A stretch of DNA of 64,000 nucleotides from Peptostreptococcus russellii (lineage in GTDB: Bacteria; Bacillota; Clostridia; Peptostreptococcales; Peptostreptococcaceae), in the NCBI RefSeq assembly GCF_003012055.1, contig NZ_JYGE01000007.1, forward strand, positions 1-64,000, given 5' to 3'. Shown one piece after another: positions 53,403 to 62,838 of the stretch (its first letter is position 1; every line of letters begins with the position of its first letter). Both the position numbers and the translations under genes were made by a program. The notes beneath the pieces were generated by a model. That model was not told the DNA's origin, ran no database searches, and was given only the letters and a program-made list of their open reading frames with translations.

Positions 53403-54998
53403 ATGAGCAGTAGAGAAAGCTATCGTGAATTATTAAGTAGAGAAAGTATAGTTGAACTTAGGATTATGGGTAAAAACTTTAATGTGAAATCAGTGACTAC
53501 CTATAAAAAGGCTGATTTAATAGAACAGATATTAGATATTGTTGAGAGTAATAAAGAATATTTAAGAGAACTTGAAGAATACACAGGAGTATCTTTTACT
53601 GAAAATAAAGAGAAAGAGGACAGTCCTGAAGACAGAAAATCTTATGATAGGAAAGCTTCAGCTAGAGAAGAGGCTGAAAAGCAAAATAGCATCTCATCTA
53701 GAAAGCCATATAGGGAAAAAGATTCTTCTGTAAATGTTTTTAAACAATATAATAATCAGAAAAATAGTAGTGAAAGTAACTATAAAAATAATTCCTATGA
53801 AGGCAACAATGAGTATAGAGTGCAAAATGGCAATGAAAGAAGAAATTCTGAGACACAGTTTTCTACTCCACCTAATATGACGGAAAAAAATAAGGCAGAG
53901 GGAGTATTAGAGATACTTCCCGATGGATTTGGATTTTTGAGAGGTACAAACTATCTGTCAACAGAAAATGATATCTATGTATCTCCAAATCAGATTAGGA
54001 AGTTTGGACTTAAAACAGGGGACTTTGTAACAGGCGTTACAAAACCAGAAAATCCAAGCGAAAAATTTAAGGGTCTTATGTATATTTATTATATAAATGG
54101 AGATCACCCATCTTCTGGAAGAAATAGAAAATCATTTGAGCAACTAGTTCCTATCTATCCAAATGAGAAGCTAGTTCTGGAAACTACAGAAGATAATATT
54201 TCAACTAGAATAATAGATTTATTTTCACCTATAGGCAAGGGGCAGAGAGGATTGATTGTGGCTCCACCTAAGGTTGGTAAAACAGTTCTTTTAAAAAAAA
54301 TTGCAAATAGTATATCTATAAATCACTCTAATATGAAATTGATAGTACTTTTAATAGATGAAAGACCTGAAGAAGTAACAGATATGAAGGAATCAATTGA
54401 TGGCGAGGTAATATATTCCACATTTGATCAAGTATCGTCTCATCATGTAAAAGTGGCAGAGATGGTTTTAAATAGAGCTCAAAGATTAGTAGAGCACGGT
54501 GAAGATGTGGTAATACTTCTAGATAGTATTACTAGACTTGCTAGAGCTTATAATTTAACAATAAGCCCAACTGGAAGAACTTTATCTGGTGGTATAGATC
54601 CAGGAGCTCTTCATGGTCCAAAGAAATTTTTTGGTGCAGCTAGAAATATTAGAAATGGTGGGTCTCTTACTATACTAGGTACAGCTCTTGTAGATACCGG
54701 ATCTAGAATGGACGATGTAATATTTGAGGAATTCAAGGGAACGGGAAATATGGAGCTTCATCTTGATAGAAAGCTAGCTGAAAAGAGAATATTCCCAGCT
54801 ATAGATGTATATAAATCAGGAACTAGACGTGAGGATTTACTTTTAACTAGTGAAGAGATGGAAGTACTATATAAGCTTAGAAGAATGTTTAGTGATGAAA
54901 GCGCACAAAATGCAACAGATAAAGTTATTGAAGAGATGAAAAAAACAAGAAATAATAAAGAATTTATAGAAATAATAAAAAAAATTAATTTCATATAA
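53403..54998 (+). CDS. rho: Transcription termination factor Rho
   Basis: A hexameric RNA helicase of 531 aa. An N-terminal helical domain (1-60) is followed by a hydrophilic insert (about 62-160), of which 111-150 has 12 Asn and 3 Gln. Then come the RNA-binding cold-shock fold ([10 protein letters not shown]), the P-loop [10 protein letters not shown], Walker [16 protein letters not shown], the Q-loop region [11 protein letters not shown] and the R-loop. GGGGGTG precedes the ATG. Such N-rich inserts occur in clostridial Rho, and one is prion-forming in C. botulinum. Confidence 0.96.
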   Translation: MSSRESYRELLSRESIVELRIMGKNFNVKSVTTYKKADLIEQILDIVESNKEYLRELEEYTGVSFTENKEKEDSPEDRKSYDRKASAREEAEKQNSISSRKPYREKDSSVNVFKQYNNQKNSSESNYKNNSYEGNNEYRVQNGNERRNSETQFSTPPNMTEKNKAEGVLEILPDGFGFLRGTNYLSTENDIYVSPNQIRKFGLKTGDFVTGVTKPENPSEKFKGLMYIYYINGDHPSSGRNRKSFEQLVPIYPNEKLVLETTEDNISTRIIDLFSPIGKGQRGLIVAPPKVGKTVLLKKIANSISINHSNMKLIVLLIDERPEEVTDMKESIDGEVIYSTFDQVSSHHVKVAEMVLNRAQRLVEHGEDVVILLDSITRLARAYNLTISPTGRTLSGGIDPGALHGPKKFFGAARNIRNGGSLTILGTALVDTGSRMDDVIFEEFKGTGNMELHLDRKLAEKRIFPAIDVYKSGTRREDLLLTSEEMEVLYKLRRMFSDESAQNATDKVIEEMKKTRNNKEFIEIIKKINFI

Positions 54999-55044
54999 TA
55001 CAATACTTTAAATAAATAATTTTACAATAGTATTGATAAAGCTG

Positions 55045-55073
55045 TTGAATTCACTTTATTATTATGATATAAT
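55045..55073 (+). promoter_or_regulatory. Promoter for rpmE
   Basis: TTGAAT (55045-55050), a 17-bp spacer, and TATAAT (55068-55073) with TG at 55065-55066. A strong match for the housekeeping sigma factor. Confidence 0.82.
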
Positions 55074-55146
55074 AAGGGAGTTGAATTTAAGGGATTTCTA
55101 AATCCGGAATAATAAATAAAGAAAATTAGAAAGAGGTGAAATTATA

Positions 55147-55347
55147 ATGAAGAAGGATATACAACCAAACTACAAGGAAGTTGAAGTACGTTGCGCATGT
55201 GGAAACACTTTTATGGCAGGATCAACTAAGGACGAAATAAGAATAGAAATATGTTCTGAGTGTCACCCATTCTACACTGGTAAGCAGAAGAATATCGAAA
55301 AGGGTGGTAGAATCGACAAGTTCAAGAAGAGATTCAACATGGAATAA
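55147..55347 (+). CDS. rpmE: Ribosomal protein bL31, zinc form
   Basis: A 66-aa large-subunit protein. Four cysteines are present, in RCACGNTF and [11 protein letters not shown], the zinc-binding (C+) version. The end [11 protein letters not shown] is standard. AGAGGTG precedes the ATG. It follows rho with its own promoter. Confidence 0.97.
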   Translation: MKKDIQPNYKEVEVRCACGNTFMAGSTKDEIRIEICSECHPFYTGKQKNIEKGGRIDKFKKRFNME

Positions 55348-55396
55348 TATTTCACGTAAATCAATATTTAAATTCGAATTTACATATTACATTGAG

Positions 55397-55425
55397 ATAG
55401 CGTACTTTGGGTACGCTATTTTTTA
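55397..55425 (+). terminator. Terminator after rpmE
   Basis: ATAGCGTAC (55397-55405) pairs with GTACGCTAT (55411-55419), then six T. Confidence 0.92.
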
Positions 55426-55427
55426 TT

Positions 55428-55470
55428 TATATTTTAAATGCCATGTGTACACACGGCATTTAAAATATAA
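55428..55470. terminator. Long palindrome between convergent rpmE and prmC
   Basis: Arms of 15 bp (55428-55442 and 55455-55469) pair perfectly, and the loop contains GTGTACAC, itself a palindrome. It ends 3 nt from the prmC stop codon. It probably acts as the prmC terminator, though neither strand has a strong T tract. Confidence 0.6.
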
Positions 55471-55472
55471 TA

Positions 55473-56357
55473 CTATTTATCAGTAAGTTTTCCAGCAACC
55501 ATTCTGTCAAAACCTTGAATATCTTTTTTGCTATATATATCTGTAAATCCACATTCTTTCATCTTAAAAATAATATCTTCAGCTTGATCATGACCAGATT
55601 CAAATATTAGTATACCATCAAGTTTTAAAAATTCTCTAGAGTCTTCAATAATCTTATTATAGAAATCCATACCACTTTGTCCGCCCGATAGTGCAATCAT
55701 AGGCTCGAAATTCTTTACATCACTTTCTAAGCTTTCAATGACATCTTCTTTTATATAGGGAGGATTTGATACGATAATATCAAGTTTACCCTTTAGAGGA
55801 TCTAGATTTTTAGATGAAAAGAGGTCGCTTTGTATAAAAGTTATATTGTCTGCATTTAAATTTAGAGCATTTTTCTTGCTGATTGAGAGAGCTTCTTTTG
55901 AAATATCAACAGCATATAGACTGACATTATCTTTATCATTTATTAGTTTGGCAGAGCTAATTATAATAGCACCTGAACCTACACACATATCCAAAACTTT
56001 GAGATCTTTATTCTTTGGAGTAAATTTATTTATATGGTAAATTAATTCCTCTACTATAAGTTCAGTATCAGGCCTAGGAATTAAAACATTTTCATCTACA
56101 TAAAAGTTAAATCCCATAAATTCTTTTTCATTAAAAATATATGCCATTGGCATTTTATTCATACGCTTTTCAAATAAATCTATAAATTTTTTAAATTGAT
56201 TTTCTTCTAAAACTTTTTCATAGTTCATAATTAGTTGTATTCTATCATCGTATCCCAAAACATTAGAAAGAAGCAATTCCACATCCAATCTAGCAGTAGG
56301 GCTTGAAGTCTTTAGTTTTTCAGTGTATTCGGCGATTATATTCTTTAATTTTTTCAT
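55473..56357 (-). CDS. prmC: Release factor glutamine N5-methyltransferase
   Basis: PrmC methylates the Gln of the GGQ motif in RF1 and RF2. The 294-aa protein has an N-terminal helical domain, then RPDTELIVEEL, motif I VLDMCVGSGAIIIS and the catalytic NPPYIKED. AGGAGAAT lies upstream of the ATG. It is on the opposite strand from rho-rpmE and prfA, its substrate gene 1.7 kb away. Confidence 0.95.
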   Translation of the reverse strand: MKKLKNIIAEYTEKLKTSSPTARLDVELLLSNVLGYDDRIQLIMNYEKVLEENQFKKFIDLFEKRMNKMPMAYIFNEKEFMGFNFYVDENVLIPRPDTELIVEELIYHINKFTPKNKDLKVLDMCVGSGAIIISSAKLINDKDNVSLYAVDISKEALSISKKNALNLNADNITFIQSDLFSSKNLDPLKGKLDIIVSNPPYIKEDVIESLESDVKNFEPMIALSGGQSGMDFYNKIIEDSREFLKLDGILIFESGHDQAEDIIFKMKECGFTDIYSKKDIQGFDRMVAGKLTDK

Positions 56358-56391
56358 TTTATTCTCCTTATATATGCTATTTGAACAATTG

Positions 56392-56421
56392 AATAAACAA
56401 TTAATAAATTCATTGTTTATT
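56392..56421. repeat. 10-bp inverted repeat between prmC and azlC
   Basis: AATAAACAAT (56392-56401) pairs with ATTGTTTATT (56412-56421), 35 nt upstream of prmC on its strand. It could be an operator. The rest of the 56358-56717 gap is AT-rich and holds the azlC promoter. Confidence 0.45.
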
Positions 56422-56593
56422 TATTAGAAAAAAGATGATTTTCATTGCTTGTTTTTAGTAAGGGCAAGTATAAAGATGTACTTATATACTGTGCTAATAT
56501 ATAAGTATACTATATTTTTATAAGGCAAAGTATAAAAATAATAAAAAGGCTAAATATATTAAGATTATATTTTTATAAAAAAGCAACTTAAGA

Positions 56594-56623
56594 TTGAGAA
56601 AAGAGACGAATTAATAGTATAAT
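56594..56623 (+). promoter_or_regulatory. Promoter for azlCD
   Basis: TTGAGA (56594-56599), an 18-bp spacer and TATAAT (56618-56623). Confidence 0.68.
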
Positions 56624-56717
56624 AGAGTTATAGAAATACTAATAAATGTATTCAGAAAATAACAAAAATGAAGGATATTGTATACAATGGATTAAAACAA
56701 TCAAATAGAGGAGTGTT

Positions 56718-57458
56718 ATGTTTAGAAAAGAAAAGATAAATAAAGCATTTAAAATGTCAATCCCAATAGCTTTTGGCTATATCTCTTTGGGATTTATGGG
56801 GGGAGCAATGATACAAAAAAGTGGCTTCAATTTAATTGAGATACTTTTGATGTCTTGTCTAATATTTTCAGGAAGTGCAGTATTTATTGCAGCAAATATG
56901 TTATCTGCTGGAATATATCCACAAATATCAATATATTTAATTGCAACTATTATCATAAGTAATTTGAGAAATATAATGTATAGTTCTTCTCTTGTAAATA
57001 ATACAAAGGATTTAAAAGGGAAGAAAAGAGTCTTATTTGCACAATTTGTCACCGATGAAACCTTTGCAATCAACAAGATATGTTATGAAAAAGATAAACA
57101 GTGGGATGGAGATTGTGCCCTATATCTCAATTTATTCGCCTGTTTATATGGACTAATCGGAAATGGTTTAGGTGGATTATTTGGCCAATTGATTGATATA
57201 CCTCTTGATTTGGGCTTTTTTATGATGTCGAGTATGTTTATAATATTGACAGTACTTCAGATAGAAAAAAAGCTTGATTTCTTGATGCTATTGATATCTA
57301 TTATTGTGTCATTTGCAATATTAAGTGTATATCAAGGGGGACTTGATCTAATAATAATAGCCCTAATAGTTACTAGTATTGGATATTTTATAGATAAAAG
57401 ATTGGAGAGAAAGGGAAAGCTAGATTCTAAGCATAGAAAGGAGAATATTTGTGACTAA
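56718..57458 (+). CDS. azlC: Branched-chain amino acid exporter, large subunit AzlC
   Basis: A 246-aa membrane protein with about eight hydrophobic segments. The family start AFKMSIPIAFGYISLGFMGG and the FSGSAVFIAANML segment are clear. With AzlD it exports leucine-type amino acids or analogues. AGAGGAG precedes the ATG, and it overlaps azlD by 8 nt. Confidence 0.93.
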   Translation: MFRKEKINKAFKMSIPIAFGYISLGFMGGAMIQKSGFNLIEILLMSCLIFSGSAVFIAANMLSAGIYPQISIYLIATIIISNLRNIMYSSSLVNNTKDLKGKKRVLFAQFVTDETFAINKICYEKDKQWDGDCALYLNLFACLYGLIGNGLGGLFGQLIDIPLDLGFFMMSSMFIILTVLQIEKKLDFLMLLISIIVSFAILSVYQGGLDLIIIALIVTSIGYFIDKRLERKGKLDSKHRKENICD

Positions 57459-57786
57459 TACAGTTTTAAAGATGGGAATAATATTTATATCCTTTATTGC
57501 AATGTTTGCTATGAGATATATACCCTTTGCTCTTTTAGGTGAAAAAGGGACTTCGAAGGAATTTGAGAGATTTATAAAATATATTCCAATAGGAGTTTTT
57601 GTGGCTTTAATTGTAAAAGATATATTTTTTAAAGATGGGAAAGTTTTTTTATCAACTGAAAATATAAAACTTCTGCCTATGCTTTTAGTTATAGGGATTT
57701 CTATAAAGTATAGAAATATTGGTTTATCTGTGGTCTCAGGTGGTATTTTAATAATTATAGCTATGCTTATTAAATCGAACTTTTAA
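57451..57786 (+). CDS. azlD: Branched-chain amino acid exporter, small subunit AzlD
   Basis: A 111-aa membrane protein with about three or four helices; the AMFAMRYIPFALLG segment and IPIGVFVALIVK are characteristic of AzlD. It starts at GTG within the end of azlC, with AAAGGAGAA upstream. The azlCD pair is inserted between prmC and prfA. Confidence 0.9.
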   Translation: MTNTVLKMGIIFISFIAMFAMRYIPFALLGEKGTSKEFERFIKYIPIGVFVALIVKDIFFKDGKVFLSTENIKLLPMLLVIGISIKYRNIGLSVVSGGILIIIAMLIKSNF

Positions 57787-58103
57787 AATTTTTCTGATAG
57801 CTTTAATAATATGGTTAATTTAAAACAGTATTACTGAAATTCAATTTTGCATATAGAGAAAAGATTATAAAGTAAAAGATTAAAAGAAATTTTTAAATAA
57901 GCTTAGTAGTTTTATTTATTAAAAAAAGTAAATAAAAAGTAAAAATTAAATGAAAACATTGAAATTTTAATGCTTATTTATTGTTTTAAGCAGGTATTTA
58001 TGTTATAATATTTAATTGATTATGTTTAGGAACGAAAGATGAAATTACAAGAGTTTTTTTGTGATATATCGGATATTTAATTTATATAGGAAGGTGAAAA
58101 TTA
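57787..58103 (+). other. Intergenic region before prfA
   Basis: About 317 nt, AT-rich, with no gene or clear terminator for azlCD. The prfA promoter is listed separately, and AGGAAGGTGA at 58089-58098 is the prfA ribosome binding site. Confidence 0.6.
57981..58009 (+). promoter_or_regulatory. Promoter for prfA
   Basis: TTGTTT (57981-57986), a 17-bp spacer, and TATAAT (58004-58009) with TG at 58001-58002. Confidence 0.75.
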
Positions 58104-59168
58104 ATGCTAAATAAGCTAAAGATTTTGGAAGATAAATATTTGGAACTGAGCGAAAAAGTTGCAGATCCAGAAATAATTAGTGATCAACCAACTTGGCAAA
58201 AGCTAATGAAAGAGACTTCTGAACTAGAACCAATTGTTATGAAGTATAAAGAATATAGAGCGGCTAGTGATTTGATTGCTGAATCAAAGGAAATACTAGA
58301 AGAAGAAAGTGATGAAGATTTAAGAGAACTAGCAAAGTTAGAGTTATCTGAAGCGGAAGCAAGTTTAAAGGAAGTAGAAAAAGAATTGAAGGTTCTACTA
58401 GTACCGAAAGACCCTAATGATGAAAAGAACGTAATAGTTGAAGTTAGAGGTGGTGCAGGTGGTGATGAGGCAGCACTATTCGCTGCAGACTTACTTAGAA
58501 TGTACAGTAGGTATGCTGAAAGAAGAGGATGGAAAACAACTCTTATGAGTTCAAATGAAACAGGTGTTGGTGGATTTAAGGAAGTTTCATTTATGATAAA
58601 GGGTAAGGGCGCTTACTCAAGACTTAAATATGAATCAGGAGTACATAGAGTTCAGAGAATACCATCAACTGAATCAGGCGGTAGAATACATACATCAACA
58701 GCAACAGTTGCTGTACTTCCAGAAGTAGAAGATGTAGAAATTCAGTTGAACCCAGAAGATGTAAGAGTAGATGTATTTAGAGCTTCTGGAAATGGTGGAC
58801 AGTGTGTAAACACTACTGACTCCGCTGTTAGACTAACACACGTTCCTACAGGAGAAGTAGTATCGTGTCAGGATGAAAAATCTCAGTTAAAGAACAAAGA
58901 AAAGGCTATGAAGGTTCTAAAAGCAAGGCTTTATGATAAGGCCTTATCAGAACAACAAAAGGGTATTGCAGAAGAAAGAAAGAGCCAGGTTGGTACAGGA
59001 GATAGATCAGAGAGAATAAGAACTTACAACTTCCCTCAGGGTAGAGTAAGTGATCACAGAATAAACTTGACACTATATAAGCTGGATTCATTCCTAGATG
59101 GCGATCTAGACGAAATGATAGATGCGCTAATAACAGTTGACCAGACAGAAAAGATGTCATCATTTTAA
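58104..59168 (+). CDS. prfA: Peptide chain release factor 1
   Basis: RF1 reads UAA and UAG. The 354-aa protein has the GGQ motif in SGNGGQCVN near residue 231, [20 protein letters not shown] upstream of it, and PxT-type codon recognition in domain 2. The C-terminal [18 protein letters not shown] is standard. The start codon context AGGAAGGTG is strong. Confidence 0.97.
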   Translation: MLNKLKILEDKYLELSEKVADPEIISDQPTWQKLMKETSELEPIVMKYKEYRAASDLIAESKEILEEESDEDLRELAKLELSEAEASLKEVEKELKVLLVPKDPNDEKNVIVEVRGGAGGDEAALFAADLLRMYSRYAERRGWKTTLMSSNETGVGGFKEVSFMIKGKGAYSRLKYESGVHRVQRIPSTESGGRIHTSTATVAVLPEVEDVEIQLNPEDVRVDVFRASGNGGQCVNTTDSAVRLTHVPTGEVVSCQDEKSQLKNKEKAMKVLKARLYDKALSEQQKGIAEERKSQVGTGDRSERIRTYNFPQGRVSDHRINLTLYKLDSFLDGDLDEMIDALITVDQTEKMSSF

Positions 59169-59196
59169 TTGATTGTGTAAATTAATTTTCTAATTG

Positions 59197-59228
59197 AGAC
59201 TCTGGCTTATAAGCCAGAGTCTTTTTTT
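59197..59228 (+). terminator. Terminator after prfA
   Basis: A perfect 13-bp stem (59197-59209 with 59210-59222) and a run of seven T. Since the arms meet directly, the innermost pairs open to form the loop. Confidence 0.93.
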
Positions 59229-59271
59229 AGGAATTTTTAGAAATTTTAAGTAACTATATACTTATAGTTGG

Positions 59272-59327
59272 AAGGAGGATGGGCAGTTCCTCACTGAGCA
59301 TATTTGGAGAATCTGCCAAAAATTATG
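59272..59327 (+). promoter_or_regulatory. Ribosome binding site separated from its ATG by a hairpin (Sua5 gene)
   Basis: AAGGAGGAT (59272-59280) is 44 nt from the ATG at 59325. Between them GGCAG (59282-59286) pairs with CTGCC (59313-59317), with further partial pairing of TTCCTC and GGAGAA inside. The stem leaves 7 nt before the ATG, so a folded leader has near-normal spacing of about 9 nt. A 26-codon frame opens at ATG 59279 and ends at 59359, overlapping the main start. Compare 610-645. Confidence 0.6.
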
Positions 59328-60365
59328 GAAACGATAATAAAAACTATAAATCCAAATGATATTGATATGGATATTATAGAAGAATTTGGAAAAATGTTGA
59401 GAGAGGGAAAAACAGTTATATTTCCCACTGAAACAGTATATGGCTTGGGGGCAAATGCACTAGATGAAGATGCAGCAGCAAAGATTTATACTGCAAAAGG
59501 AAGGCCAAGTGACAATCCTCTTTTAGTTCATGTCTCAGATATTTCAGAAGTAGATAATTTAGTCGAAAATGTGGATGAAAAAGCAAAACTTCTTATGGGA
59601 AAATTCTGGCCAGGTCCACTTACAATACTATTTAAGAAAAAGTCAGTGATACCAGATAGAACTAGCGGTGGATTAGATACTGTTGCTATTAGAATGCCGT
59701 CAGATGAAGTTGCAAGAAGAATAATAAAGGCAGCAGCAGTTCCTATTGCAGCTCCTTCAGCAAATATATCTGGCAAACCTTCGCCTACAAAAGCTGAACA
59801 TATCATAGAGGATATGAAGGGAAGAGTAGATGCGATATTAATAGGTGGAGAGTGTAACTTTGGAGTGGAGTCAACAATTGTAGATTTATCTGGAGACTAT
59901 CCTCTAGTTTTAAGACCAGGCTGTGTTACGCTTGAAATGTTAAGAGAAGTTTTAGGGAAAGTAGAGATAGATCCATCACTTATGAATAAGGATGATAATA
60001 TTAAGGCCAAGGCACCTGGTATGAAATATAAGCACTATTCACCAGATGCACAGGTATATATAGTATCTGGGGATGATAGTAGTAGAATTTCAAAGATAAA
60101 TGAATTAATAGATGAAAATTCAAAAAAAGGATTGAAAACAGGTGTTTTATGCATGAGTAAGAATTTAGATTCTTATAAGGCAAAGACATTTGACCTTGGC
60201 AACAATTATGAAGAGGCAGCTCATAATTTATTTGATGAGTTGATAAAGTTAGATAAAGAAGGAATAGATATTGCCTATGCAGAAAGTTTTGAAGAAAAAG
60301 GCGTAGGAGTTGCTATTATGAATAGATTAAAAAAGTCAGCAGGGTATAGAATTATAAAAGCTTAA
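59325..60365 (+). CDS. L-threonylcarbamoyladenylate synthase (Sua5 type)
   Basis: It makes threonylcarbamoyl-AMP for the t6A37 modification of tRNAs. The 346-aa protein has the YrdC domain (KTVIFPTETVYGLGANA, KGRPSDNPL, APSANISGKPSPT) and a C-terminal Sua5 domain after a linker with PGMKYKHYSPDA. ATG 59325 aligns with known starts. A TTG at 59304 in frame has no ribosome binding site. The gene usually follows prfA/prmC in Firmicutes, as ywlC does. Confidence 0.93.
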   Translation: METIIKTINPNDIDMDIIEEFGKMLREGKTVIFPTETVYGLGANALDEDAAAKIYTAKGRPSDNPLLVHVSDISEVDNLVENVDEKAKLLMGKFWPGPLTILFKKKSVIPDRTSGGLDTVAIRMPSDEVARRIIKAAAVPIAAPSANISGKPSPTKAEHIIEDMKGRVDAILIGGECNFGVESTIVDLSGDYPLVLRPGCVTLEMLREVLGKVEIDPSLMNKDDNIKAKAPGMKYKHYSPDAQVYIVSGDDSSRISKINELIDENSKKGLKTGVLCMSKNLDSYKAKTFDLGNNYEEAAHNLFDELIKLDKEGIDIAYAESFEEKGVGVAIMNRLKKSAGYRIIKA

Positions 60366-60532
60366 TAGAAAAATAATGCAAATTAATACAAAATATATTT
60401 AAAATTTGCAGTAACAAAGATTTTACTTTATTTTAAAAATAGATTTACTAAAAAAGCTAAAATAACATATGTTATTAAGTTTAATTTAATGTTAAAAAGG
60501 TAAGATAAAAAATAATGGAGGTAAATGTTATT

Positions 60533-60976
60533 ATGAAAATTGCATTAGCATGTGACCATGGTGGTCTAAACTTAAAAAACGCAATTAAGAAGCATCTTGA
60601 GGAAAATAACTACAAGGTAGAAGATTTTGGAACCTATACTACAGATTCAGTAGATTATCCAGATTATGCTAAAAAAGCTGCAGATGCAGTGGCAAGTGGT
60701 CAGGCAGATTGTGGAATATTAGTATGTGGTACAGGAATAGGAATAGGAATGGCTGCAAACAAGGTTAAGGGAATAAGATGTGCAACTGTTGGAGATACTT
60801 TCTCAGCAAGAATGACAAAAGCACACAATAATGCCAATATGATAGCTCTTGGTGAAAGAGTAACAGGAATAGGTCTTGGAATTGATATAGTGGATGCATA
60901 CTTAAATTCAGAGTTTGAAGCTGGCAGACATCAAAATAGAATTGACAAGATAATGGATATAGAGGCAGCTAAGTAA
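60533..60976 (+). CDS. rpiB: Ribose-5-phosphate isomerase B
   Basis: It interconverts ribose 5-phosphate and ribulose 5-phosphate, supplying the prs substrate. The 147-aa protein has ACDHGGLNLK, the catalytic Cys in VCGTGIGIGMAANK, RCATVGDTFSARMTKAHNNAN, and GERVTGIG. I chose ATG 60533, 11 nt after GGAGG; ATG 60515 is part of ATGGAGG. An 8-bp inverted repeat (61000-61007 with 61013-61020) after the gene is a weak terminator candidate. Confidence 0.95.
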   Translation: MKIALACDHGGLNLKNAIKKHLEENNYKVEDFGTYTTDSVDYPDYAKKAADAVASGQADCGILVCGTGIGIGMAANKVKGIRCATVGDTFSARMTKAHNNANMIALGERVTGIGLGIDIVDAYLNSEFEAGRHQNRIDKIMDIEAAK

Positions 60977-61253
60977 ATAAGTAAAAAGCTTCAAGTTAGA
61001 ACAATAATTATTTTATTGTTATTGAATCAATATAGGAAATTATTTATAAAAGAAATTTTTATATCGTTAAAATTTAAAAGTATAGGATAAGTCTATATAT
61101 GTGATATGATTAATTTATTAAAATAATATATAGAAAATCTTAAAATACTATTGAATAATCTTAGAAAAAGAATTATAATAACCACGATATATTTTTAAAA
61201 AAGACAAATGAAAATAAAAAGAATAGATAGATAAATTTAGGAGGACACATACT

Positions 61254-61883
61254 ATGAACAAAGTAATAATCACAGAACATCCTTTAATTCAGCATAAGTT
61301 GACATTGATGAGAATGAAAGATACAGGATCAAAAGATTTCAGAGAGCTATTAACAGAAATAACAATGTTAATGGGATATGAAGTTACAAAGGATCTACCT
61401 TTAACTGATATAGAAATAGATACACCAGTTGGAAAAACAAATTCTAAAATTTTAGCTGGTAAGAAGTTAGCAATAGTACCAATTTTAAGAGCAGGAATAG
61501 GAATGGTTGACGGATTTGTAAGTCTAATACCAGCTGCAAAAGTTGGACATATTGGCCTATATAGAGATCCAGAAACTTGTAAGCCAGTTGAATATTACTG
61601 CAAGTTACCACAGGATATAGGAGAAAGAGAAGTATTTTTAGTAGATCCAATGCTTGCTACAGGCGGTTCAGCTACAGCAGCAATTGAACTACTAAGAGAA
61701 AAGGGTGCAAAGAATATAAGACTTATAAATCTTGTTGCTGCCCCAGAAGGAATTGAAGAAGTTCATAGTAAATATCCAGACGTAGATATATATGTCGCTT
61801 CAGTTGATGAAAAACTAGACGATCATAAATATATAGTTCCAGGACTAGGTGATGCTGGGGATAGACTATTTGGCACAAAATAA
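61254..61883 (+). CDS. upp: Uracil phosphoribosyltransferase
   Basis: It converts uracil and PRPP to UMP in pyrimidine salvage. The 209-aa protein has [15 protein letters not shown] at the start, [12 protein letters not shown], the PRPP loop [14 protein letters not shown], and the uracil-binding [17 protein letters not shown] end. AGGAGGACACA precedes the ATG. It is located just ahead of the atp operon, as in other Firmicutes. Confidence 0.97.
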   Translation: MNKVIITEHPLIQHKLTLMRMKDTGSKDFRELLTEITMLMGYEVTKDLPLTDIEIDTPVGKTNSKILAGKKLAIVPILRAGIGMVDGFVSLIPAAKVGHIGLYRDPETCKPVEYYCKLPQDIGEREVFLVDPMLATGGSATAAIELLREKGAKNIRLINLVAAPEGIEEVHSKYPDVDIYVASVDEKLDDHKYIVPGLGDAGDRLFGTK

Positions 61884-61891
61884 TTGAATTG

Positions 61892-61930
61892 CAGAGGTTG
61901 TATGATATACTATATCATACAGCCTCTGAA
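61892..61930 (+). terminator. Hairpin terminator after upp
   Basis: A 17-bp stem with one G-U pair (61892-61908 with 61912-61928). The tail AATTATTATG is a poor T tract, but the stem is the strongest nearby. In the remaining gap to 62213, TATAAT at 62126-62131 is a possible -10 for the atp operon. Confidence 0.75.
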
Positions 61931-62213
61931 TTATTATGTTACATTTTACCATTAATGCTAACTTATTTATAAATATTGATTTTCATCTTAAGAAGTGCTT
62001 TGAGCATATTAAAAGGGCTTTAGATTTTTCAAAAAGACTTTTTATTTAGAAGAATTTAAATGTTTGAAAGATATAATAGAAGAAGTTGTCTATTTGCATG
62101 TAAAATTATTGTTAGAATGATAGAATATAATTGTATTTAGTGATAAAATGTAATTCGTGTAGGAAGTTTGAAATAGTACTTTTTTAAAAAAATAAAAATT
62201 GGAGAGAGTGATC

Positions 62214-62441
62214 TTGAATAAAAAACAATGGTTTCAAATAGTAAAGTCTCTATCTTTACTTACACAACTTGGATTAATAGTAATAATATGCGTTTTTGGA
62301 TGTACTTATGTGGGTATATACCTTGACAGAAGACTAAATACCTCACCTTTATTTGCAATTATATTCATATTGCTTGGTATAGGTAGCGCTTTTGTTAGTT
62401 TATATAGAACTCTAGAATCATATATAAAGAAAAGGAAGTGA
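62214..62441 (+). CDS. AtpZ/AtpI-like ATP synthase accessory membrane protein
   Basis: A 75-aa protein with two hydrophobic helices (about 13-35 and 43-62) and the conserved YVGIYLDRRLNTSPLF between them. AtpZ with AtpI is thought to help magnesium or calcium uptake or c-ring assembly. I chose TTG 62214, 5 nt after GGAGAGAG; the in-frame TTG at 62199 lies in that site. It is the first gene of the atp operon. Confidence 0.87.
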   Translation: MNKKQWFQIVKSLSLLTQLGLIVIICVFGCTYVGIYLDRRLNTSPLFAIIFILLGIGSAFVSLYRTLESYIKKRK

Positions 62442-62445
62442 TGCC

Positions 62446-62835
62446 TTGGATAGCAAAATACTTAATGATATTAAAAAAATATTAATTGGAATTGGAATTT
62501 ATGATTGTGTAATTATATTAATTATGTTAATCATAAAGAAATTGTCCTTTGCCACGGTCGGCGGTTTGCTGGCAGGTAGTTTGGTCTCTATTTTGGCCTT
62601 GCTAATGCTTACCAAAAACGTTGTTGATTTGGTGGATAAAGATAAAGGAAAAGCCAGTGTTGCTGCTATGTTTGGGTATATGTTAAGACTTACCCTATAT
62701 GCAGTGATATTAGTATTTGCAGCAGTAAATAAAAGTATCAGCGTGTATACAGTAGCATTGGGTTTAATTAGTACAGGCTTAGTAATAAAATTACAACAGC
62801 TAGTGCTTAAAAAAATTAAGAGAAAGGAGGAATAA
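62446..62835 (+). CDS. atpI: ATP synthase subunit I
   Basis: A 129-aa protein with four membrane helices, of the subunit I family that assists c-ring assembly. It is seen mainly from its hydrophobic pattern and place between the atpZ-like gene and atpB. It starts at TTG 62446 with AAGGAAGTGAT just upstream. The stop is 3 nt before atpB. Confidence 0.87.
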   Translation: MDSKILNDIKKILIGIGIYDCVIILIMLIIKKLSFATVGGLLAGSLVSILALLMLTKNVVDLVDKDKGKASVAAMFGYMLRLTLYAVILVFAAVNKSISVYTVALGLISTGLVIKLQQLVLKKIKRKEE

Positions 62836-62838
62836 AAT

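Noticed and set aside
55304-55486. A 60-codon + strand frame overlapping rpmE's end
   Set aside because: It runs through the rpmE terminator and the following palindrome, in the wrong frame for rpmE, and has no ribosome binding site.
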